Source: JBMOUD01 sp049319665 (GTDB taxonomy: Bacteria; Pseudomonadota; Gammaproteobacteria; Enterobacterales; Enterobacteriaceae). Taken from it: 64,000 bases of DNA. Position 1 is the stretch's first letter, and each line of letters begins with the position of its first letter. Of this stretch, positions 16,647-27,300 are shown in pieces. The position numbers and the translations under genes were made by a program. The stretch spans positions 186,001 through 250,000 of the forward strand of contig NZ_JBMOUD010000002.1 of the NCBI RefSeq assembly GCF_049319665.1, given 5' to 3'. The notes beneath the pieces are model-generated. The model made no database searches. It saw nothing but the letters and a program-made list of their open reading frames with translations, and was not told the DNA's origin.

Positions 16647-18800
16647 ATGCGATTATCCCCTCTTTTCTTAGCAACCAGTCTGATTTTTAGTCACTATGCG
16701 GTTTCCGCCGAAAGCCCTGCACCGGGACAGGTCACTACGATGAATAGTCAGCAGCAAGCCGAAAACCCATTCTTCAAACCGAGCCCGTTGCTTTATCAGG
16801 CACCGGAATTCAATCGTTATAAAGAAAGTGATTACCAGCCGGCCATTACTGAAGGTATTCGTCAGATGCTGGCCGAAGTCGATACGATTGCGAATAATCC
16901 CGCGCCTGCAACCTTTGAAAACACCTATGTGGCGTTGGAAAAATCGGGTGAGTTGTTAAACCGCGTGTTGAGCGTCTTTAACGCCATGACCTCCGCAAAT
17001 ACTAGCGATACGCTGCAAAAAATTGACGAAGAACAGTCGCCGAAACTGGCTGCAATGAATGACAGCATCAAACTTAATGACAAGCTGTTTGCACGCTTGA
17101 AAACGGTCTACGAGCAGCGTCACTCGCTAAAGCTTGATGCCGAGTCACAGCGTTTGATTGAGGTCACTTTTAAAAGCTTTGAACTGGCAGGGGCGAATCT
17201 ATCCGATGCTGATAAGCAAAAACTCAAAGCGCTTAATCAGCAGGCAGCAACGCTGAGCACGCAATTTACCAATAAGTTGCTGGCAGCCAGTAAAGCCGGT
17301 GGATTGGTCGTCAAAGACAAAGCGCTATTAGCAGGATTAAGTGATGACGAGTTAGCTGCCGCTGCGCAGGCGGCGAAAGATCGCAAGCTCGATAGCGCAT
17401 GGCTGCTGGTGTTGCAAAACACCACCCAACAGCCGCAACTGCAAAATCTACAAAATCGTGATACCCGCAAAGCATTGTATGAAGCCTCTATTAATCGTGC
17501 GGAAAAGAACGATGCTAACGACACGCGGCAGATAATTGCTAAGTTGGCGAAGATCCGCGCGGAGCAGGCACAGATTTTAGGCTTCCCAAGCTATGCGGCG
17601 TGGAAACTACAAAACCAGATGGCAAAAACGCCACAGGCTGCGTTGGATTTCATGCATAAAATTGTGCCGGCAGCGACTGCCCGCGCCAAACGTGAAGCGC
17701 AAGATATTCAGGCGAAAATCGACCAGCAGCAGGGGAATTTCAAGCTGGCGGCCTGGGATTGGCAGCATTACGCTGAGCAAGTGCGTAAAGATAAATACGA
17801 CCTCGATGACGCGCAGATCAAGCCTTACTTTGAGCTGAACAACGTACTGGAAAACGGTGTGTTTTATGCCGCTAATCAGCTTTACGGTATCACTTTCAAA
17901 GAGCGTAAAGATCTGCCGGTGTATAACCCAGATGTGCGGGTGTTTGAGGTGTTTGATAAGGATGGCAAATCCATGGCGCTGTTCTATGCCGATTATTATC
18001 AGCGTGATAATAAAGGCGGTGGCGCGTGGATGAGTAACTTCGTCGATCAATCCAAGTTATTAGGTACGCATCCGGTAATTTACAACGTGGCGAACTTCCA
18101 GAAGCCCGCCGCCGGGCAACCGGCGTTGCTGTCTTGGGATGATGTGATCACCATGTTCCACGAATTTGGTCACGCGCTGCACGGTATGTTTGCCGATCAA
18201 CAATACGCCAGTTTGTCGGGTACCTCGACGCCGCGTGACTTCGTTGAATTCCCATCACAGTTCAATGAGCACTGGGCCAGCGACCCGAAAGTGTTCGCCC
18301 ATTACGCCAAAAACTACAAAACCGGGGAGGCAATGCCGCAGGCGCTTAAAGATAAAATCGACAAGGCCAGCAAGTTTAATAAAGGTTATGACATGACCGA
18401 AATATTGGCGGCGGCGTTGTTAGATATGCATTGGCATAGCCTGAGTGCTAATGCACCGCAACAGGATGTCGATAAGTTCGAAGCCGAGTCGCTGGCGAAA
18501 GACCATATTGATCTCAGCTATGTGCCACCGCGCTATCGTTCCAGCTATTTCCAGCATATTTGGGGGAACGGCTATGCGGCGGGTTACTACGCCTATTTGT
18601 GGACCGAAATGTTGGCCGATGATGCCTTTGCCGGTATTACGGCACAAGGCGGTCTGACCGCCGCTAACGGGCAGCGTTTCCGCGATATGATCTTGTCGCG
18701 TGGCAATAGCGAAGATCTCGAAAAACTCTATCGTGCATGGCGCGGACAAGAGCCATCGATTGAGCCGATGCTAATTAACCGTGGCTTGAAAGAAGAATAA
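16647..18800 (+). CDS. dcp: Peptidyl-dipeptidase Dcp (M3 family), exported form
   Basis: 717-residue zinc metallopeptidase that removes C-terminal dipeptides. HEFGH (residues 505-509) gives two zinc ligands and the catalytic Glu; the third ligand is the Glu about 25 residues on (FPSQFNEHW). The C-terminal part (YRSSYFQHIWGNGYAAGYYAYLW) is the family's substrate-binding tyrosine region. Residues 1-21 form a good Sec signal peptide (MRLSPLFLATSLIF, cleavage after VSA), and the protein is about 35 residues longer than E. coli Dcp, so this copy is predicted periplasmic. It stands alone with its own terminator. Its ATG follows a short GGAA-type Shine-Dalgarno sequence. Confidence 0.93.
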   Translation: MRLSPLFLATSLIFSHYAVSAESPAPGQVTTMNSQQQAENPFFKPSPLLYQAPEFNRYKESDYQPAITEGIRQMLAEVDTIANNPAPATFENTYVALEKSGELLNRVLSVFNAMTSANTSDTLQKIDEEQSPKLAAMNDSIKLNDKLFARLKTVYEQRHSLKLDAESQRLIEVTFKSFELAGANLSDADKQKLKALNQQAATLSTQFTNKLLAASKAGGLVVKDKALLAGLSDDELAAAAQAAKDRKLDSAWLLVLQNTTQQPQLQNLQNRDTRKALYEASINRAEKNDANDTRQIIAKLAKIRAEQAQILGFPSYAAWKLQNQMAKTPQAALDFMHKIVPAATARAKREAQDIQAKIDQQQGNFKLAAWDWQHYAEQVRKDKYDLDDAQIKPYFELNNVLENGVFYAANQLYGITFKERKDLPVYNPDVRVFEVFDKDGKSMALFYADYYQRDNKGGGAWMSNFVDQSKLLGTHPVIYNVANFQKPAAGQPALLSWDDVITMFHEFGHALHGMFADQQYASLSGTSTPRDFVEFPSQFNEHWASDPKVFAHYAKNYKTGEAMPQALKDKIDKASKFNKGYDMTEILAAALLDMHWHSLSANAPQQDVDKFEAESLAKDHIDLSYVPPRYRSSYFQHIWGNGYAAGYYAYLWTEMLADDAFAGITAQGGLTAANGQRFRDMILSRGNSEDLEKLYRAWRGQEPSIEPMLINRGLKEE

Positions 18801-18838
18801 ATCTTGCGGGAAATATAGCTCGGTTTTACTTTTGTCAG

Positions 18839-18871
18839 CCCGATACGACACCAAGTCGTGTCGGGTTTTTT
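18839..18871 (+). terminator. Rho-independent terminator of dcp
   Basis: CCCGATACGAC pairs with GTCGTGTCGGG (one G-T pair) around a 5-base loop, followed by six T. Confidence 0.9.
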
Positions 18872-18920
18872 GTATTCGAGTGGTACGACTTTGCTTGCTA
18901 TATTTTCTGCCAGATTAGCG

Positions 18921-19589
18921 CTATTTCACTCCCAGGCCGTTAATCAGCAAAGACATAACATGTTGTTTTAGTACCGGGCCGTCTATCTGCACGACTCTTT
19001 TCGCTGAGGCGATAGGCAGCAGAGTTAATCCGCATAACGAGATAATCACTAATGTTGGATCGATATCCGCATTCAAACGGCCCTGTGCTTGCCAATCAGC
19101 AATGCGCTGCTGTGCAATGAGCTTATAGTGCGAACCTCGTCGCTCATCGAGTCGTTGTTTCAGCACTCCGTTAGCACTCAAAAATTCGCGAACCCACATT
19201 GGCGCAAACCAAGGGTTTTCAAGTGAAATATCAATCAACTTCTCCGCGAGTTGAGTGATGGCCGCGATCGGATCATTGGCATTATCTTCAAAGATGTTTT
19301 CCACCGAGCTGGAGACCGGGATGAAATGCTCATCAATCAGTACATCCAGCAGGTGCTCACGAGTACGGAAGTAGTAATGCAACATTGCCGATGTCACGCC
19401 AGCTTGATGGGCGATGGCGGTGAGCGACGTCTCTTGAATACCTTGGCTGGCAAATAAATTCAGGGCCGTCATCAGTAAATGTTCGCGACGCTCTGCGCCG
19501 TTAGTTACGCCGCTTGGTCTTCCCGGTCGGCGAGGAGCTTCAGGCTGACCTTTCTCAGCATCATGCTTATCAGTTTTTTGTTTCATCAT
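18921..19589 (-). CDS. TetR-family regulator of the adjacent MFS pump
   Basis: 222 residues. The TetR DNA-binding helix-turn-helix is at about residues 35-82 (LLMTALNLFASQGIQETSLTAIAHQAG, then AMLHYYFRTREHLLD). The long basic/Pro-rich head (RRPGRPSG) is common in the family. The C-terminal half (WFAPMWVREFLSANG) resembles CerR/YbiH-type regulators. It is divergent from an MFS drug-transporter gene 84 bases away, with an AT-rich perfect dyad midway, so it very probably represses both until a ligand binds. The ligand is unknown. Confidence 0.9.
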   Translation of the reverse strand: MMKQKTDKHDAEKGQPEAPRRPGRPSGVTNGAERREHLLMTALNLFASQGIQETSLTAIAHQAGVTSAMLHYYFRTREHLLDVLIDEHFIPVSSSVENIFEDNANDPIAAITQLAEKLIDISLENPWFAPMWVREFLSANGVLKQRLDERRGSHYKLIAQQRIADWQAQGRLNADIDPTLVIISLCGLTLLPIASAKRVVQIDGPVLKQHVMSLLINGLGVK

Positions 19590-19628
19590 TGTTTACTCAT
19601 TTCCATTGACCAGTCTTCAGCGTCTTCA

Positions 19629-19658
19629 TTATATTAATTGCTAAGTTAATTAATATAA
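19629..19658. promoter_or_regulatory. TetR operator
   Basis: TTATATTAATT (19629-19639) and its exact reverse complement (19648-19658) with an 8-base spacer, between the divergent TetR and MFS starts. Size and position fit a TetR-family operator overlapping both promoters. Confidence 0.7.
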
Positions 19659-19673
19659 AGTCAGACCCTATAT

Positions 19674-21188
19674 ATGACTCAGCATAACGAATCCAATGTT
19701 TCTACATCTATAACGCATCCAATAAAAACACCGTCGATTCGCCTGTTGTTTTCCACGTTATTGCTGGTCATGCTGTTGGCAGCACTTGACCAAACCATTG
19801 TTTCTACAGCATTACCAACGATCGTCAGTGAACTTGGTGGGATGACGCAGCTGTCTTGGGTGGTGACTGCGTATATGTTGACCTCCGCTATCGTCGTGCC
19901 GTTGTACGGCAAGTTTGGCGATCTTTTTGGTCGTAAAATCGTCCTGCAAATCGCGATAGTGATTTTTCTGCTTGGTTCGGCACTCTGCGGCTTAGCACAA
20001 AACATGACCGAACTTATCCTGATGCGCGCCTTACAAGGATTGGGCGGCGGTGGATTATTAGTCGTTAGCATGGCAGCCGTTGCGGACGTTATTCCTCCGG
20101 CTGAACGCGGTCGCTATCAGGGGCTATTTGGTGGTGTATTCGGACTGGCTACGGTTGTTGGCCCACTGATTGGCGGTTTTCTAGTACAGCATTTCTCATG
20201 GCGTTGGATATTCTATATTAACTTACCGCTGGGACTTTTTGCTTTGCTGGTGATCGGCGCTGTCTTTCAGACGGGTCTGAATAGAATTAAGCGCCAGATC
20301 GATTATCTGGGCGCTATCTACCTCACGCTGGCGTTGAGTTGCATCATTCTTTTTACCAGCGAAGGCGGCACCGTAATGCCTTGGGCATCGCTGGAACTGT
20401 GGTTGATTTTAGCCTTTGGATTGTTTTCGCTGGGCGGGTTTATCTATCAGCAGCGCCGGGCGGTGGAACCTATTATTCCTCTGCACCTTTTCCGCCAGCG
20501 TACCTTTGTGTTGAGTTGTCTGGTGAGTTTTATTGTTGGGATGTCGTTGTTCGGTGCAATGACCTTCCTGCCGCTTTATCTGCAAATTGTCAAAAATTCA
20601 ACGCCTGCTCAGGCGGGAATACAACTCACGCCTCTGATGGGATTTCTGCTGGTCAGCTCTATTATTAGCGGCCGTATTATCAGTAAAACTGGCAAATACC
20701 GGCTTTTCCCCATCGTAGGAACCTTGCTCGCTTTTATGGCAATAGGGCTGCTTACGACGTTAAAAATTTCTACGCCAATGCATTGGTTGTACCTATATTT
20801 GGGTGTTTTAGGTTTTGGGTTAGGCATGGTGATTCAAGTGTTGGTATTGGCGGCACAAAACAGTGTTGAATCAGGGCTTATCGGGGTATCGACATCCAGC
20901 GTGACGTTATTTCGCTCCATCGGCGGTTCAATGGGCGTCGCGGTCTTTGGTGCCATCTTTAGTTACGGTTTGCAGCGTGAGTTAATGATGCGATTACCGG
21001 CAGGCACCCTATTACCGCGCTCACTAGGTTCACAAGGCGTACATCAGTTACCTGTGATACTACGCGAAGACTATTTGCTGTCTTTTAGCCAGGCACTGCA
21101 TTTGGTGTATTTAGTGGCTGCTGGAGTAACGTTAATGGGCTTTATCTTGACGTGGTTCCTTAAAAATCAGCCGTTACGTAAGACGTAA
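19674..21188 (+). CDS. DHA2-type (14-helix) MFS multidrug efflux transporter
   Basis: 504-residue inner-membrane drug:H+ antiporter. Landmarks are LDQTIVSTALPTIVSELGG in helix 1 (motif D1 of the 14-helix family), GKFGDLFGRK (motif A), RALQGLGGGGLL (motif B) and GLATVVGPLIGGFL (antiporter motif C). The later FRSIGGSMGVAVFGAIF is also typical of EmrB/QacA-type pumps. There is no membrane-fusion partner next to it, so it probably works alone. Divergent TetR gene and shared operator imply drug-inducible expression. Followed by a 14-bp hairpin. Confidence 0.92.
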   Translation: MTQHNESNVSTSITHPIKTPSIRLLFSTLLLVMLLAALDQTIVSTALPTIVSELGGMTQLSWVVTAYMLTSAIVVPLYGKFGDLFGRKIVLQIAIVIFLLGSALCGLAQNMTELILMRALQGLGGGGLLVVSMAAVADVIPPAERGRYQGLFGGVFGLATVVGPLIGGFLVQHFSWRWIFYINLPLGLFALLVIGAVFQTGLNRIKRQIDYLGAIYLTLALSCIILFTSEGGTVMPWASLELWLILAFGLFSLGGFIYQQRRAVEPIIPLHLFRQRTFVLSCLVSFIVGMSLFGAMTFLPLYLQIVKNSTPAQAGIQLTPLMGFLLVSSIISGRIISKTGKYRLFPIVGTLLAFMAIGLLTTLKISTPMHWLYLYLGVLGFGLGMVIQVLVLAAQNSVESGLIGVSTSSVTLFRSIGGSMGVAVFGAIFSYGLQRELMMRLPAGTLLPRSLGSQGVHQLPVILREDYLLSFSQALHLVYLVAAGVTLMGFILTWFLKNQPLRKT

Positions 21189-21197
21189 TCGCTTTAT

Positions 21198-21231
21198 AAA
21201 CCATGGTTATTCGCGGCAATAACCATGGTTT
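21198..21231 (+). terminator. Hairpin after MFS gene
   Basis: Perfect 14-bp arms AAACCATGGTTATT (21198-21211) and its complement (21218-21231) with a 6-base loop; the following bases are only moderately T-rich. Confidence 0.65.
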
Positions 21232-21333
21232 ATCCTCTTTTAGGCCTATGCTTAAAGCTGTCACTTATCTGAGTAAAATGCTTTAAGCTGCATGGCTCTG
21301 GCAACAATGGCAGCATGCACCAAGAGGATCGAT

Positions 21334-23166
21334 ATGCTTTATCGCCGTTTCGAATCACTGATCAATATTTTCCAGCCTGCGCCTGAAGGCACACCGCCAA
21401 ATACGGTTTTTTCTTTCTATGCCTATTACTTGCGTCAGGTATGGCGAACTTTCGCGCTGCTCATGGTGGTGGGGCTCATTGCCTCATTGATTGAAGTTTC
21501 CTTATTTAGCTACCTGAGTAAAATTATCGACCTGATGACCAATACTCCCGCTGCCCATTTCTTCAGTGAACACGGGGGCCAACTGCTATGGATGGCCGTA
21601 GTGGCGATGGTCTTACGTCCGATATTTATTGGCTTGCATGATTTGCTGGTACACCAGACCATCAATCCCAGCATGACGAGCATGATCCGCTGGCAGAACC
21701 ATAATTACGTACTGAAACAGAGCCTGGGGTTCTTCCAAAACGATTTTGCCGGACGTATTGCCCAACGCATTATGCAAACGGGCAACTCCCTGCGCGACTC
21801 TGCGGTACAAACGGTGGATGCATTATGGTACGTGCTGATTTATTCGGTCAGTGCATTGGTGCTATTTGCGCAGTCCGACTGGCGTTTAATGTTGCCGCTG
21901 ATTGTGTGGATTTTTTGTTTTATCGGCTGCATGTATTACTTTGTTCCACGAGTAAAATCGCGCTCGGTAGCGTCTTCTGAATCTCGTTCCCGCTTGATGG
22001 GCTGTATCGTTGACGGCTACACCAATATTGCGACCTTGAAACTCTTCGCCCATACCTCTCTTGAGCAGCAATACGCGCGTGAAGCCATTAACGATCAAAC
22101 TGAAAAAACGCAGTTGGCGGGACGTGTGGTGACCAGCATGGATGTGAGTCTGACTATCTTAAACGGCATGCTTATCGTCGGTACCACCGGACTTGCACTG
22201 TGGCTGTGGACACAATCGTTGATTAGCGTGGGTGCCATTGCGTTGGCGACTGGGCTAGTGATCCGTATTGTGAATATGTCTGGTTGGATCATGTGGGTGG
22301 TAAACGGCATTTTTGAAAACATCGGGATGGTGCAAGACGGCTTGCAGACTATTTCCCAGCCTATCAAGGTAAAAGACCAGCCGCAGGCTAAATCGCTGCA
22401 AGTGAGTCAGGGTGAGATTCGCTTTAATAATATCGATTTCAATTATGACAGCGGTAAACCGGTGATCGCTGGGTTGGAGCTAACAATTAAACCAGGTGAG
22501 AAAATTGGCCTGATTGGCCCATCTGGGGCGGGTAAATCCACTCTGGTAAATCTGTTATTACGCTTGTATGACCTTAGCGGTGGCAGTATCGCTATCGACC
22601 AGCAGAACATTGCCCAGGTCAATCAGGAAAGCCTGCGCGCGCAAATCGGGATGATTACTCAAGACACTTCGCTGCTGCATCGCTCCATCCGCGATAACCT
22701 GTTATATGGCATGCCCGGTGCCAGCGATGAACAACTCTGGCAAGCCCTGCATCGCGCTAAAGCCGATGAATTTATTCCGCTACTTTCTGATCTAGAAGGG
22801 CGCACTGGCCTTGATGCTCACGTAGGCGAACGCGGCGTTAAACTCTCCGGCGGCCAGCGCCAGCGTATTGCTATTGCCCGAGTGCTCTTAAAAAATGCGC
22901 CGATCCTTATCATGGATGAAGCCACCTCCGCGCTAGATTCCGAAGTTGAAGCGGCAATTCAAGAAAGCCTCAACAACTTAATGGGTGACAAAACCGTTAT
23001 CGCCATTGCCCACCGGCTTTCTACCATTGCCAAAATGGACCGATTGGTGGTGTTGGAGAAGGGGAAAATTGTCGAACTGGGGAGTCATCAGGAGTTGCTG
23101 GCGCAAGGCGGTCTCTATGCGAGATTATGGCAGCATCAAACGGGTGGATTTGTCGGTCTTGATTAG
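21334..23166 (+). CDS. ABC exporter, fused membrane and ATPase domains
   Basis: 610-residue half-transporter that should act as a homodimer in the inner membrane, exporting a drug, lipid or peptide. Six membrane helices occupy roughly residues 35-320. The ATPase domain has Walker A GPSGAGKST, the signature LSGGQRQRIAIAR, Walker B ILIMDEATSALD and the H-loop IAHRLST. The open frame goes back to 21292, but the ATG at 21334 has AAGAGG seven bases upstream. No accessory genes adjoin it; the substrate is unknown. It ends in a strong convergent terminator. Confidence 0.92.
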   Translation: MLYRRFESLINIFQPAPEGTPPNTVFSFYAYYLRQVWRTFALLMVVGLIASLIEVSLFSYLSKIIDLMTNTPAAHFFSEHGGQLLWMAVVAMVLRPIFIGLHDLLVHQTINPSMTSMIRWQNHNYVLKQSLGFFQNDFAGRIAQRIMQTGNSLRDSAVQTVDALWYVLIYSVSALVLFAQSDWRLMLPLIVWIFCFIGCMYYFVPRVKSRSVASSESRSRLMGCIVDGYTNIATLKLFAHTSLEQQYAREAINDQTEKTQLAGRVVTSMDVSLTILNGMLIVGTTGLALWLWTQSLISVGAIALATGLVIRIVNMSGWIMWVVNGIFENIGMVQDGLQTISQPIKVKDQPQAKSLQVSQGEIRFNNIDFNYDSGKPVIAGLELTIKPGEKIGLIGPSGAGKSTLVNLLLRLYDLSGGSIAIDQQNIAQVNQESLRAQIGMITQDTSLLHRSIRDNLLYGMPGASDEQLWQALHRAKADEFIPLLSDLEGRTGLDAHVGERGVKLSGGQRQRIAIARVLLKNAPILIMDEATSALDSEVEAAIQESLNNLMGDKTVIAIAHRLSTIAKMDRLVVLEKGKIVELGSHQELLAQGGLYARLWQHQTGGFVGLD

Positions 23167-23209
23167 TCTAGTAAAACCGGTACGGTGAATATTTCAAAAC
23201 CCTACTAGT

Positions 23210-23248
23210 CGCCATGCCACGCACTAAAGCGCAGTGTGTGGCATGGCG
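23210..23248. terminator. Convergent terminator ABC gene / lipoprotein gene
   Basis: CGCCATGCCACGCACT (23210-23225) pairs with 23233-23248 (one G-T pair) around a 7-base loop. It lies between two convergent genes. Confidence 0.75.
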
Positions 23249-23283
23249 ACATTCGTCTAATATCACGAAATCAGTATTTGATT

Positions 23284-24198
23284 TTATTGGACCTTGGTTG
23301 CAACAGGGGTATTTTTGCTTTGCTCGCTTTCAATAGCCTTTATTAATACAGGATCAAAATAGGCTACATCCAATAAATAAGTTTTCCCCAACAACATACC
23401 TGCGCTGTACCAAGGGATGCGATCATAGCTGAGACTCAGGCCATCATACCCATAGCTGAATAAGTAGCCGTTGTTGCTGGTGAATTGGAACTCGCTATCA
23501 GAGTATGCAAGTAGTTTGAACTGAATATCCTGCTCGCTAGAATAGAGTTCCTTAACCCGCTGTAGATAGGTTGGGGCAATTATAATAAATAATTTTTGTG
23601 CATTCTGTTTATATTGCGCGAGGGTCAAACCGGGGGATTTCTCCAACTCGGTGGCAATTAACGCAAAGATATCAGCATCGGCTTTGGCAATAGTCAGCTG
23701 TAAGCGAAGAAAATGCTCGAGTTTTGCCGGGTCAATATCGAGTGTATTGGCTTTTTTAGTCTTAGATATATTGGTTTCAGTCATCACCATAAATTCGCTG
23801 GTTTTAGGTAATGTCATGACCGATGTGGCGATATAAGCAGCGCAGGCAGTAATACGTTGAGATGGGTCAGAATTTACCAGCAATGAAAGTGGATGACCTT
23901 GATTAGGAATGTTTCTTAGATCGATACCTTGCTGTTGCAGCACTTGATTGACTTGTTCTTGGGTGCTTTCACCACGAGCCAGAGCACATACCTGGCTCAT
24001 CATCAGATCGTTTCGTTGGCCATTGACCGTCGGCATTAAAGCGGCTACCGCACCTTGAATGACTGGCAGAGCTGGTAAGGCGATTCCGTGTGAAACTGTT
24101 TTTGCAGGTGTTTTTTCAGGCGTCTTTTGATATGCACCATCACAACCGGCCAGAAAAATAACGGGCAACAACCAGCCGATGGTTTTAAGTAATGACAT
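23284..24198 (-). CDS. Lipoprotein of unknown function downstream of the adhesin gene
   Basis: 304 residues from the ATG at 24198 (AAGG seven bases upstream; the frame itself reaches 24240). A lipoprotein signal ends in the lipobox LAGC with Cys19 as the lipidated residue. The next residue is Asp, which in E. coli keeps lipoproteins in the inner membrane. The mature part is helical and has no domain I recognise; features are SQVCALARGE, a second Cys in ITACAAYIA, and an aromatic C-terminal stretch YGYDGLSLSYDRIPWYSAG. It starts 104 bases after the adhesin stop on the same strand, so the two are probably one transcript. Salmonella SadB, an inner-membrane lipoprotein that helps the adhesin SadA reach the surface, is a functional precedent, but I see no sequence similarity to SadB. 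Confidence 0.8.
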   Translation of the reverse strand: MSLLKTIGWLLPVIFLAGCDGAYQKTPEKTPAKTVSHGIALPALPVIQGAVAALMPTVNGQRNDLMMSQVCALARGESTQEQVNQVLQQQGIDLRNIPNQGHPLSLLVNSDPSQRITACAAYIATSVMTLPKTSEFMVMTETNISKTKKANTLDIDPAKLEHFLRLQLTIAKADADIFALIATELEKSPGLTLAQYKQNAQKLFIIIAPTYLQRVKELYSSEQDIQFKLLAYSDSEFQFTSNNGYLFSYGYDGLSLSYDRIPWYSAGMLLGKTYLLDVAYFDPVLIKAIESEQSKNTPVATKVQ

Positions 24199-24302
24199 TA
24201 TACTTACCTTAATTACATTGCTTGTAAAAGCAGGCTGCACTAAGGCAACCTGCCTGTTAGTTTTTTAAAAATCTGCCGGGATTAACCGCAAATTGTGCTC
24301 AA

Positions 24303-27300
24303 TTACCACTGGTAGCCAACACCTGCACCAACCCCTGCGTCGTGTTGGGTATTGGTGGAAGCCTGTATTTTGGTAACCCAATGGCCGTTCTCAGATATCC
24401 TTGACGCACCAATCGACATCGCCGACTGACCTCTATAGCTAGCTGCACCAATCGACATCATGCCCGCGCCGGGTGAATATGGTTGCGGCATGCTGGCCAT
24501 AGCCATTGCTCCGGCAATACCTGCACTCAATACGTTGTTCTGTTTATTCAGGTCGTCCTTAAGCTCGCTGTAACGTTGGTCGGTATACGCGTAGGCATTG
24601 TCACTGATATTAGACACACTCTTGTTGAGCTGGTCTAAGTTCACGGCATCTGTTCCCTGAGTTGCTGCTGCCACATTGGTTATCTGTCGTTCACTTCCCA
24701 CAGCACCTACCGAGACGCTATTGTCGCGATCGGCAAGAGAGTTGGCACCCAGCGCTGCGCTATTTTTTCCACTCGCGCGAGCACCGTTACCCATTGCGAC
24801 CGAGTTTTCACCCGTCGCCTTCGCATTAGTCCCTACCGCCGCGCTGTTGTTGCCTGATGCCACTGAGCCAGCACCACCTGCCATTGCATCGGTTCCGGTC
24901 GCAGAAGGTTTAGCTGCACCACTCGTATTGTTCACCTGGAACATACCGTCAGTACCATTTTGTATATTGGACACATTGTTTGCGACCTGAGTGACGCGAT
25001 TGTCTACATCGGTGATTGCACCGCCAATATTCGTGATGGAGTTGTTGATGTTCTTCAGTGAATCATCCGTGTACTGTTTGGACTCAGCGACCGCTCCGTC
25101 AAGTTGTCGCATGTTGACCGCATCAGTCGCTTCAACACCATCAGCTACATTGCTGATGGTGCGAGTTTCACCGGTTGCTGCATTACCCACTGACACCGTT
25201 CCCAAGCTGACATTGTTGGTATTGGAGTATTTACCTATGTAGCTTTCTGCACCACGGCCGTTATCGGCAGAACCTTTGCCAAGCGCGACACTGCCGTCAG
25301 CACTCGCCTTGGCTCCATTACCCATTGCTACCGAGCCAGCACCAGATGCTTGAGCGCCATTACCCGAAGCGATCGCGGCGTTACCTGATGCTACGGCCCC
25401 ACCGCCTATGGCAACGGCATCAGCGCCGCTGGCCACCGAGTCGGCTATCGTGGTATTAGCATGGAAGTACTTCGCATTAACGCCTTTGATTATGCTGCTC
25501 TCAATGGTAGTGACTCGGCCGTCCAGATTGGTGATGTTGGTCGTATTTTGATCTACTTGGTTACCGATTACTTGTAGTTGCGCTACATTGACTGCATCGT
25601 TAGGCGCGGAGCCTGCCGCTAATCCAGTGATCTTACGATTACCCGCAGCTGTACCAATCCCTAGTTCACCCACAGAAGTCTGCGGCGTCGCTAAGGCGTA
25701 AGCGATATAGCCGTTTTGCGCACCGACCGTCGTGATGGAACCAGAGCCCAGAGCAATACTTGCCGCCTGGTTGGCGGTAGCACCTGCACCGAGGGCCAGA
25801 GACTGAGCCGCACTGGCTGTAGATTGTGGACCTACCGCGATGCTGTCTGCGCCGGTCGCCGTGCTGTCGGCCAGGGTTGAGTTCGCATGGAAATATTTGA
25901 TCCCCAACCCATTGTTGATATTGGTGATATCCCCTTCAACGGTGGTCACCCGGCCATCAAGATTAGTAATGTCAGTGGTGTTTTGCTGTACCTGATTATT
26001 CACGGTGGTCAGCTGGGCCACATTGACTGCATCGTTAGGCGCGGAGCCTGCCGCTAATCCGGTGATCTTACGATTACCCGCAGCTGTACCAATCCCCAGC
26101 TCACCCACAGAAGTTTGCGGTGCGGTCAGGGCGTAAGCGATGTAGCCGTTTTGCGCACCGACCGTCGTGATGGAACCAGAGCCCAGAGCAATACTTGCCG
26201 CCTGGTTGGCGGTAGCACCTGCACCGAGGGCCAGGGACTGCTCTCCCAGGGCCTGCGCTTCTGAACCGATGGCGATGGCAGAGGCCAGCTGTACTTGGCT
26301 ATTGCGACCAATCGCAATCCCTCCGGCTGCCGCCTGGCCGACCGTCGCTTGATTGCCAAGACCGATACCGTTATCACCGTTAACCACGGTTGCCGGCCCC
26401 ATCGCGATAGACTCTTGACCCGCGGCCAGTGAATCTTGCGCATTGGTTGAATTCGCGTGGAAGTACTTGGTACCGCTGGCACTGATGGAGCCGATTGCGC
26501 CGGTTAATTGGCGTAACGTCACGGCATCATTTGCCTCGGTAGCATCGGCAACATTGGTAATCTGCCGATACTCGCCATTCTTCCCAAGGGAGACCGCGCC
26601 AAGCAATGTTGCATCCGAAGTATCGTAGTGAATGGATCCGTTGCCGACAGCGATCTGGCCGGTAGCAGGAGCAAGCGCCCGGTCAGAAACGGAGCCTTGG
26701 CCCAGCGCTACGCCGCCCAGTACTTGCACACTGCTATTATTGCCTAAAGCCAGGCTACCGTTGGTCGTTGCCGCCGCATTGGCACCGAGAGCCAGAGACT
26801 GTGCACCGCTGGCCACAGACTGCGGGCCGACGGCGATGCTGTCTACGCCGGTAGCAGAACTGTCGGCCAGGGTTGAGTTAGCGTGGAAGTATTTGATCCC
26901 CAATCCATTGTTAATATTGGTGATATCCCCTTCAACGGTGGTCACCCGGCCATCAAGGTTAGTAATGTCAGTGGTGTTTTGCTGTACCTGATCATTTACG
27001 GTGGTCAGCTGCGCGACGTTTACGGCATCGTTAGGTGCTGAACCTGCGGCTAATCCAGTGATTTTACGGTTGCCGGCCGCGGTACCAATCCCCAGCTCAC
27101 CCACGGAGGTTTGCGGTGCGGTCAGAGCGTAAGCGGTATAGCCGTTTTGCGCGCCGACGGTGGTGACCGAACCAGAGCCCAGAGCAATGCTTGCCGCCTG
27201 GCTAGCGTTGGCACCTGTGCCAAGAGCCAGAGACTGTGCACCGCTGGCCACAGACTGCGGGCCTACCGCGATGCTGTCTGCGCCAGTTGCCGTGCTGTCG

